From contig NZ_LS422998.1 of the NCBI RefSeq assembly GCF_900411375.1, positions 1 to 64,000 on the forward strand: a stretch of 64,000 nucleotides of DNA, read 5' to 3'. Of the stretch, positions 59,036-64,000 are shown piece after piece. Source of the DNA: Lentilactobacillus raoultii (GTDB taxonomy: Bacteria > Bacillota > Bacilli > Lactobacillales > Lactobacillaceae). Below the pieces are notes generated by a model. It saw nothing but the letters and a program-made list of their open reading frames with translations, was not told the origin of the DNA and did not search any database. Positions within the stretch are counted from its first letter, which is position 1; each line of letters starts with the position of its first letter. Made by a program: the position numbers and the translations under genes.

Positions 59036-60019
59036 TTAGGTGTGCTTGGCATCATCTTTTTTTGCTCTGGCAGCCAAAAATCTCAGCACACTGTCTGCAT
59101 TTAAATAGCCGATTACCTGGTCCTGTTGTTTAACAGCTAATTGGTGGTTCTCGGCCAGAATCTGGTAGGTGGTTCCCAACGTCTGATCGCCGGCAATTGT
59201 TGTAATCTCAAGGCCCTGAAATGGTGTTGATTGTCCATAACCTGCCAAGACCAGTCGGCGGAGATAGACGTTTTGGGTTTGGTGAGCCTCACTACCGTTA
59301 AATAACGTTTTGACGTAAGCATTATTAGGATGCCGAACAATTTCATCCGGTGTGCTCAACTGTAGAACTTGACCGTCTTTCACGACGCCGATTCGTTGGC
59401 CCATTTTCAGAGCTTCATTCATATCGTGAGTAATGAACAGAATCGTGTTATTAAAGTGGGCGTGAATTGCCAGGGTCAAATCCTGCAGCTGTTCTCGTGA
59501 GACCGGATCCAGGGCGCTGAAGGGTTCATCCATTAAGATTAACGCCGGTCGGGTCCCAAAAGCGCGAATAATTCCAACTCGCTGTTGCTCACCACCGGAT
59601 AATTCACTGGGATATTTTGACAGATAATCAAGGGGAAGTTTGGCGGCCGCCATCAATTCCTTAATGATTTGATCGGTCGGCTTTTTCGCTTGATGTTTAA
59701 TTTCTGGTAGTAACGTTAGGTTTTGCTTAATGGTCATGTTTGGGAAAAGTGAAATCTGCTGAAGCACATAGCCCATATTCAAGCGAATATGACGCAGATT
59801 TTCTTTATTTAACGGTAGCCCATTGACCGAGATCTGGCCGCTGATCGGTTTGACCAGTCCACTGATGGTTCGCAAAATGGTGGTTTTACCACCACCGGAT
59901 TCACCGACCAGAACCAGAATCTCATGAGGGTAAACCGCTAAAGAAAGGTGGTCGATAGCCGTTTGTTGGCCAAAGACAACCGAAACGTTGGCTAGTTGAA
60001 TAATTGGTTTTGATGACAT
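59036..60019 (-). CDS. Osmoprotectant/ergothioneine-type ABC ATPase (OpuCA/EgtV-like)
   Basis: The 327-residue ATPase has Walker A 'GESGGGKTT' (about 36-44), 'LSGGEQQRVGIIRAFG' signature (about 138), Walker B 'LILMDEPFSALDP' and the H-loop 'ITHDMNEAL', then a CBS-like C-terminal region ('YLNADSVLRFLAARA'). It powers the fused permease-receptor encoded upstream, whose stop lies six bases before this ATG. GGGAAGTGA precedes the chosen start. Confidence 0.9.
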   Translation of the reverse strand: MSSKPIIQLANVSVVFGQQTAIDHLSLAVYPHEILVLVGESGGGKTTILRTISGLVKPISGQISVNGLPLNKENLRHIRLNMGYVLQQISLFPNMTIKQNLTLLPEIKHQAKKPTDQIIKELMAAAKLPLDYLSKYPSELSGGEQQRVGIIRAFGTRPALILMDEPFSALDPVSREQLQDLTLAIHAHFNNTILFITHDMNEALKMGQRIGVVKDGQVLQLSTPDEIVRHPNNAYVKTLFNGSEAHQTQNVYLRRLVLAGYGQSTPFQGLEITTIAGDQTLGTTYQILAENHQLAVKQQDQVIGYLNADSVLRFLAARAKKDDAKHT

Positions 60020-60024
60020 AAAAG

Positions 60025-61569
60025 TCACTTCCCTAGTAAATGATGGGCGCGTAAGTATGACTTGGCAACTTTGTCAGCGCTGATGTTTTTGACGTTGACC
60101 TGATAATTCATTTCCCGCATTTGACTGGCCGTGATGTGACCGGCCAAGCGATTTAATTGCCTAACAATGTTAGGATGCTTTTTGGCAAAGGTGGTGGTCA
60201 TTAACGGGGCACCCTGATAGGTCGGAAAGAGGTGTTTGTCGTCTCTCAAGGCCACCAAATGATACTGGCGGATTTGTGAATCGGTTGAGTAACCGTCGAT
60301 GACTTGAACCTGACCCCGCCGAATGGCCTGATACCGTAAATCCGGGTCCAAATCGGTATTGTGGAAGTTTAATCCATATTTTTTAATCAAGCCCAGATAG
60401 CCATCCTGCCGGTTCATGAATTCCAGATCAAACCCGCTGTGAAGGCGGGTGGGCAGCTTCTTGAGATCGCTGATTGTGCGGAGATGGTGGATTCGTGCGA
60501 AATGGCGGGTGGTAACAATTGCATAAGTATTGTTGTAGTTTAAAGGCGTTAAATAAGTCATGTGAGCCCGATCAGCCAATTCGGATTTAGCCAAGTGATA
60601 AATTTGGGGAGCTGACTTGGCTTGGAGTTGTCGATTCTTTACTGGAAGCAGGTCTTCCAAGACAGTGCCGGTAAATTCCGGGTAAACGTCAATTTGATGA
60701 CTTTTAAGGGCGGAAAACAAAAAGCTGGTTTTACCGAAATTAGGCTTTAAAGTAACGGTTGCTCGAGAATCATCGGCTTCAATCAAATCTTTGTACATAT
60801 GAATGAGAATATCCGGTTCAGAGCCCAACTTACCGGCAATGACAATCTTTTCCGGTTGAGTTGCCTGGTAGATTTTGGGAGCGGCAGTCCCGATTAATAG
60901 TAAGGCTAATCCACTGGCACCAATGATGACCATGGTTTTGGCTTTTAACCGGCCAAACTGGGTAATCAACCAGCTAAAGATAATCGCCAGTGCAGCGGAA
61001 CCAATCGCCCCAGTTAGGGTGAGGGCACTGTTACTGCGATCAATACCCAATAAAATAAAAGTTCCCAAACCACCGGCACCAATTAAAGCGGCCAGAGTGG
61101 CGGTGCCGATAATCAAAACGGTGGCGGTTTTAATGCCGGCCAGAATATTAGCTTTGGCAAGGGGCAATTCAATTCGAAACAGTCGTTGCCATCTGGTTAA
61201 ACCAAAAACTTCAGCGGCTTCGGTTAAATTAGGATCAATGGTGGTCAAAGCGGTATATGTATTGCTATAAATTGGTAAAATGCCATAAAGCACCAAGGCA
61301 ATTATTGCCGGCTGACTGCCAATTCCGACGATTGGAATCAAAATTCCCAAAATGGCCAGTGACGGAATTGTTTGCATAATTGAAGCAAAGCCCAACGCTA
61401 AACGTGCAAAAAAAGCGTGGTTGCGAGCATAAACTGCTAGCGGAATGGCAATTAAAATGGCAATTGCCAATGAAATAATGGTCAGGTAAAGATGTTCAGT
61501 GAGTGCATTAATAAATTTAGCGTTAGCAGCTAAGAAATGCGAAAGGGCAGTAAACGGCAAAAAAGACAT
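60025..61569 (-). CDS. Fused ABC permease and substrate-binding protein (OpuCB-OpuCC/EgtU-like)
   Basis: The 514-residue protein fuses a six-helix permease (about 1-210, with the EAA loop 'EAAEVFGLTRWQRLFRIELP' around 137-156) to an extracellular QAT-type binding domain (about 238-514, 'KIVIAGKLGSEPDILIHMY' at its start). This fusion transports quaternary amines such as glycine betaine, carnitine or choline; the EgtU branch takes up ergothioneine. Sequence inspection cannot decide. A flavin disulfide-reductase-like gene is divergent from it. Confidence 0.92.
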   Translation of the reverse strand: MSFLPFTALSHFLAANAKFINALTEHLYLTIISLAIAILIAIPLAVYARNHAFFARLALGFASIMQTIPSLAILGILIPIVGIGSQPAIIALVLYGILPIYSNTYTALTTIDPNLTEAAEVFGLTRWQRLFRIELPLAKANILAGIKTATVLIIGTATLAALIGAGGLGTFILLGIDRSNSALTLTGAIGSAALAIIFSWLITQFGRLKAKTMVIIGASGLALLLIGTAAPKIYQATQPEKIVIAGKLGSEPDILIHMYKDLIEADDSRATVTLKPNFGKTSFLFSALKSHQIDVYPEFTGTVLEDLLPVKNRQLQAKSAPQIYHLAKSELADRAHMTYLTPLNYNNTYAIVTTRHFARIHHLRTISDLKKLPTRLHSGFDLEFMNRQDGYLGLIKKYGLNFHNTDLDPDLRYQAIRRGQVQVIDGYSTDSQIRQYHLVALRDDKHLFPTYQGAPLMTTTFAKKHPNIVRQLNRLAGHITASQMREMNYQVNVKNISADKVAKSYLRAHHLLGK

Positions 61570-61743
61570 CTCCTAAAATTGAAAACACATTGTATAAAAT
61601 CATATTATACAACTGGAAGAAAGGTGACTCAAATTGTTGAATTCTCATGACACCCAAAAATCAAACGGAAATTTCAAGTATCAGTCAGACCACCTGGTTC
61701 AAAATCCGTTACAATTAAAGTATATGTGAAAGGGGTGGCGATT

Positions 61744-63078
61744 TTGAAAACACAGTATGATGTGATTGTTTTTGGCGCGGGACCAGCCGGCACGGCAGCT
61801 GCTTATGGATTGATCGGTCAGAAATCGGTTTTGGTCATTGAAAATGATTTATTTGGCGGGACGTGTCCCAACCGCGGCTGTGATCCCAAGAAAATGCTAT
61901 ATTCAGCGGTAGAAGCTAAAGATCGGGTTGCCAGAATGCAGGGTAGCGGCTTAACCGATGTTCCACAAATCGATTGGCCGCAGTTGATGGCCTTTAAGCG
62001 GGCGTACACGTCACAGATTCCGAGCGGCACGCAAAAAGGTCTGACTGCTGCCGGCATTGAGACTTATCATGGGCAGGCTGAATTTGTTGATGAGCATCGG
62101 GTAAAATTGGCGGATCAATCGATTGTTTCGGCTGATCATATTATTTTGGCAACTGGTCGAAAGCCGCGTCAGCTGAATTTGCCCGGCAGCGATTTGTTAA
62201 AAACCAGCACTGATTTTCTGGATTTAAGTACGCTGCCAGCCCATATAACCTTTATTGGGGCGGGGTTGGTGACCATGGAATTAGCCAACATTGCCAATCA
62301 GGCCGGTGCGGATGTTGACATTGTCCATCATAACGAGCAACCCTTAAAAGCATTTGCCCAACCACTAGTTGAGATTCTGATTCAGCAAATGATTGATGAG
62401 GGGGTGACGTTTCATTTTGATCAGACGGTTAAAGCGGTGGCTAAAACTGAGTCGGGATATGAGTTAACAACTGATAAGGAGACGCTGGCTTCCGACTATG
62501 TTGTTGCCGCAGTTGGTCGGGATGCCAGTCTTGAAGGCTTGCAACTTGCGAAAGCCGGTGTACGGACTTCCAAGAAGGGAATCATTGTCGATGATCATTT
62601 ACAGACCAGTGCGACCAGCATTTATGCAGTGGGGGACGTTTTGGACAAGCCACAACCCAAACTGACGCCCGTTTCCTCGTATGAGGGCCGGTATGTCGCC
62701 CAACTTCTAACGGGCCAAACAACGCAGCCAATTCAATATCCAGCGATTCCCCACATTCTCTTTGGCACAACGGAAATCGGTCAGGTAGGCGTTAGCTATC
62801 AAGAAGCAAGTGCACATCCGGATCGCTTTGATATCAGCTCATTGGACGTTACGCACTGGTACACTTATAATCGGGTTAAAGATGAAGCAGCTAGAGTGAT
62901 TGTGATTCGATCCGCAAAAAGCCATCAAGTGATTGGGGCAACGGTCTTGTCATCAATGGCGGAACACCTGCTGAATGCACTGACGGCAGTGTTGGATTTG
63001 AAGCTGACAAATCAACAGATTCAGCAGACAATCTTTGCTTATCCGTCAATTGCAAGTGATTTACAATATTTAATTTAG
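61744..63078 (+). CDS. FAD/NAD(P) pyridine-nucleotide disulfide oxidoreductase
   Basis: The 444-residue enzyme is of the glutathione-reductase/dihydrolipoamide-dehydrogenase family: FAD motif 'VFGAGPAGTAAAYGL' (about 8-22), redox-active disulfide 'GGTCPNRGCDPKK' (Cys about 41 and 46), NAD(P) motif 'FIGAGLVTMELANIA' (about 172) and 'YAVGDVLDKP' (about 294). The C-terminal dimer domain reads 'FAYPSIASDL' where glutathione reductase has HPT..E, so the partner His-Glu acid is missing; substrate is probably not glutathione itself. TTG start, eight bases after AAAGGGG. Confidence 0.88.
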   Translation: MKTQYDVIVFGAGPAGTAAAYGLIGQKSVLVIENDLFGGTCPNRGCDPKKMLYSAVEAKDRVARMQGSGLTDVPQIDWPQLMAFKRAYTSQIPSGTQKGLTAAGIETYHGQAEFVDEHRVKLADQSIVSADHIILATGRKPRQLNLPGSDLLKTSTDFLDLSTLPAHITFIGAGLVTMELANIANQAGADVDIVHHNEQPLKAFAQPLVEILIQQMIDEGVTFHFDQTVKAVAKTESGYELTTDKETLASDYVVAAVGRDASLEGLQLAKAGVRTSKKGIIVDDHLQTSATSIYAVGDVLDKPQPKLTPVSSYEGRYVAQLLTGQTTQPIQYPAIPHILFGTTEIGQVGVSYQEASAHPDRFDISSLDVTHWYTYNRVKDEAARVIVIRSAKSHQVIGATVLSSMAEHLLNALTAVLDLKLTNQQIQQTIFAYPSIASDLQYLI

Positions 63079-63084
63079 TCAAAC

Positions 63085-63117
63085 GAAAGGGTACTCGAAT
63101 CAAGGAGGCCCTTTTAA
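63085..63117 (+). terminator. Probable terminator
   Basis: AAAGGGTACTC can pair with GAGGCCCTTTT, followed by TAATTT; modest stem. Confidence 0.5.
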
Positions 63118-63326
63118 TTTCAACGTTTTTAAATGTAAAGTTTATTAACATCTATACTAATAAAGCCTGCTATCGATGGTCTTTAAAGGCCTAAAAATTC
63201 TATTTATGATTTCATATGTAAAAAAACATGACACTGATTGTGGAAATGTGGTAAACTATGACTATTAAAATGAGAAATGTTTTAATAGTCGTCTTATCCA
63301 GCTCTTATTTTACAGGAGGAAAGCTT

Positions 63327-64000
63327 ATGAAATCAAAAATTGTCGAGAATCAAGATGGCACCATGCGGGCTTTGAGCAATCGGCATGTTCAAATGATTGC
63401 GATTGGCGGCACTATTGGTACCGGGTTATTCTTGGGAGCGGGTAGCACAATTAGTAAGACCGGACCATCGGTGATGCTGGTTTATTTGGTGTTGGGACTC
63501 TTTTTCTTCTTTATGATGCGGGCCATCGGCGAAATGTTTTATTCCGATCCTTCCCAACACACCTTTGTGTCATTTATTTCCCGTTATTTGGGACCAACGG
63601 CCGGCCATTTTACTGGTTGGACCTATTGGATTGGCTTAATATTTGTCTGCATGGCCGAATTGACGGCAACCGCCACCTATGTTCAGTATTGGTTTCCAAA
63701 CGTGCCGTCATGGTTGGTAGAACTGCTCTTTTTGGGAATTTTAGCCGGTGTCAATCTAATTGCCGCCCGGTTATTTGGTGAAGCGGAGTTTTGGTTTGCG
63801 ATGATTAAAATTGTTGCAATTATTGCCATGATTGTAACTGGTATCTTTATGATGAGTAGTCATGCGGTCACACCGCTTGGCCATGCGACACTGACTAACG
63901 TTTTCCACCATTTTACATTATTTCCCCACGGGATTTTTAACTTTGTGGCTGCTTTTCCAATGGTTTTCTTCGCCTTTCAAGGAATTGAATTTGTCAGCAT
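63327..64000 (+). CDS. Amino-acid permease (AAT/APC family), cut by window end
   Basis: At least 224 residues are present before the window ends. It begins MKSKIVENQDGTMRALSNRH and has the classic AAT-family first helix 'IAIGGTIGTGLFLGAGSTI' (about 25-43), then 'GPSVMLVYLVLGLFFFFMMR' and 'GWTYWIGLIFVCMAELTA'. Relatives import lysine, aromatic amino acids, D-alanine or GABA. AGGAGGA lies seven bases before the ATG. The 3' end is outside the window. Confidence 0.92.
   Translation, partial: MKSKIVENQDGTMRALSNRHVQMIAIGGTIGTGLFLGAGSTISKTGPSVMLVYLVLGLFFFFMMRAIGEMFYSDPSQHTFVSFISRYLGPTAGHFTGWTYWIGLIFVCMAELTATATYVQYWFPNVPSWLVELLFLGILAGVNLIAARLFGEAEFWFAMIKIVAIIAMIVTGIFMMSSHAVTPLGHATLTNVFHHFTLFPHGIFNFVAAFPMVFFAFQGIEFVS

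Noticed and set aside
60875-61270. A 131-codon plus-strand frame
   Set aside because: Shadow of the permease domain on the opposite strand; no ribosome-binding site.

Overview
The window looks like a chromosomal stretch of a heterofermentative-type Lactobacillaceae (Lentilactobacillus/Levilactobacillus-like; genus not proven). Signs are a low-GC Firmicute layout, strong Shine-Dalgarno sites with many TTG/GTG starts, two T-box leaders, cre-like and Zur-like operators, and the gadC-gadB-gltX acid-resistance arrangement known from lactobacilli. The left ~26 kb is visibly more AT-rich than the right part, and an AT-rich island (abiE) sits at 36-38 kb, so the window is a mosaic.

Region by region. 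0-6 kb: a truncated amidohydrolase, a membrane carrier, a peptide-binding lipoprotein and an S9 peptidase broken by a frameshift in a run of seven C. 6-12 kb: a complete ABC importer in one operon with a PHP phosphoesterase and a calcineurin-type phosphoesterase, behind a four-repeat PhoP-box-like array; I read it as phosphate-ester scavenging. 12-15 kb: a T-box-controlled amino-acid permease and a cyclase-family hydrolase. 15.6-21.3 kb: a glutamate neighbourhood of tRNA-Glu, tRNA-Gln, a TetR regulator, gadC, gadB and gltX. 22-30 kb: a HicB-like protein, an FMN/FAD ene-reductase-like flavoprotein, an alcohol dehydrogenase, and an operon of M42 aminopeptidase, gamma-glutamyl hydrolase-like enzyme and OppA-like lipoprotein.

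30-38 kb is a toxin/defence-flavoured accessory stretch: an orphan HigA-like regulator, a secreted ADP-ribosyltransferase with a complete R-S-E active-site signature, a type I toxin-like 43-aa membrane peptide with a decayed tandem copy of its 3' region, an Lrp regulator, a secreted S53 (sedolisin) peptidase, and AbiEi/AbiEii with two inverted repeats in the promoter. 38-50 kb: a GPH sugar carrier with two cre-like sites, a coiled-coil protein, three small proteins, an IS3-type transposase remnant, a COG0523 GTPase behind a Zur-like box, an Spx paralogue whose CxxC is SxxS, and a two-gene glycosyltransferase operon. 50-64 kb: three consecutive zinc-ribbon proteins, a cysteine-free L33 behind a second Zur-like box, a Tyr T-box-controlled NhaC carrier, a tandem array of four covarying hairpin elements, an SDR, an osmoprotectant/ergothioneine-type ABC importer next to a disulfide reductase-like flavoenzyme, and the start of an amino-acid permease.

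The most unusual items are the covarying hairpin array (57.2-57.7 kb, with a deleted relative at 33.2 kb), the secreted ADP-ribosyltransferase, the PhoP-box importer/phosphatase operon and the matched pair of Zur-like operators.
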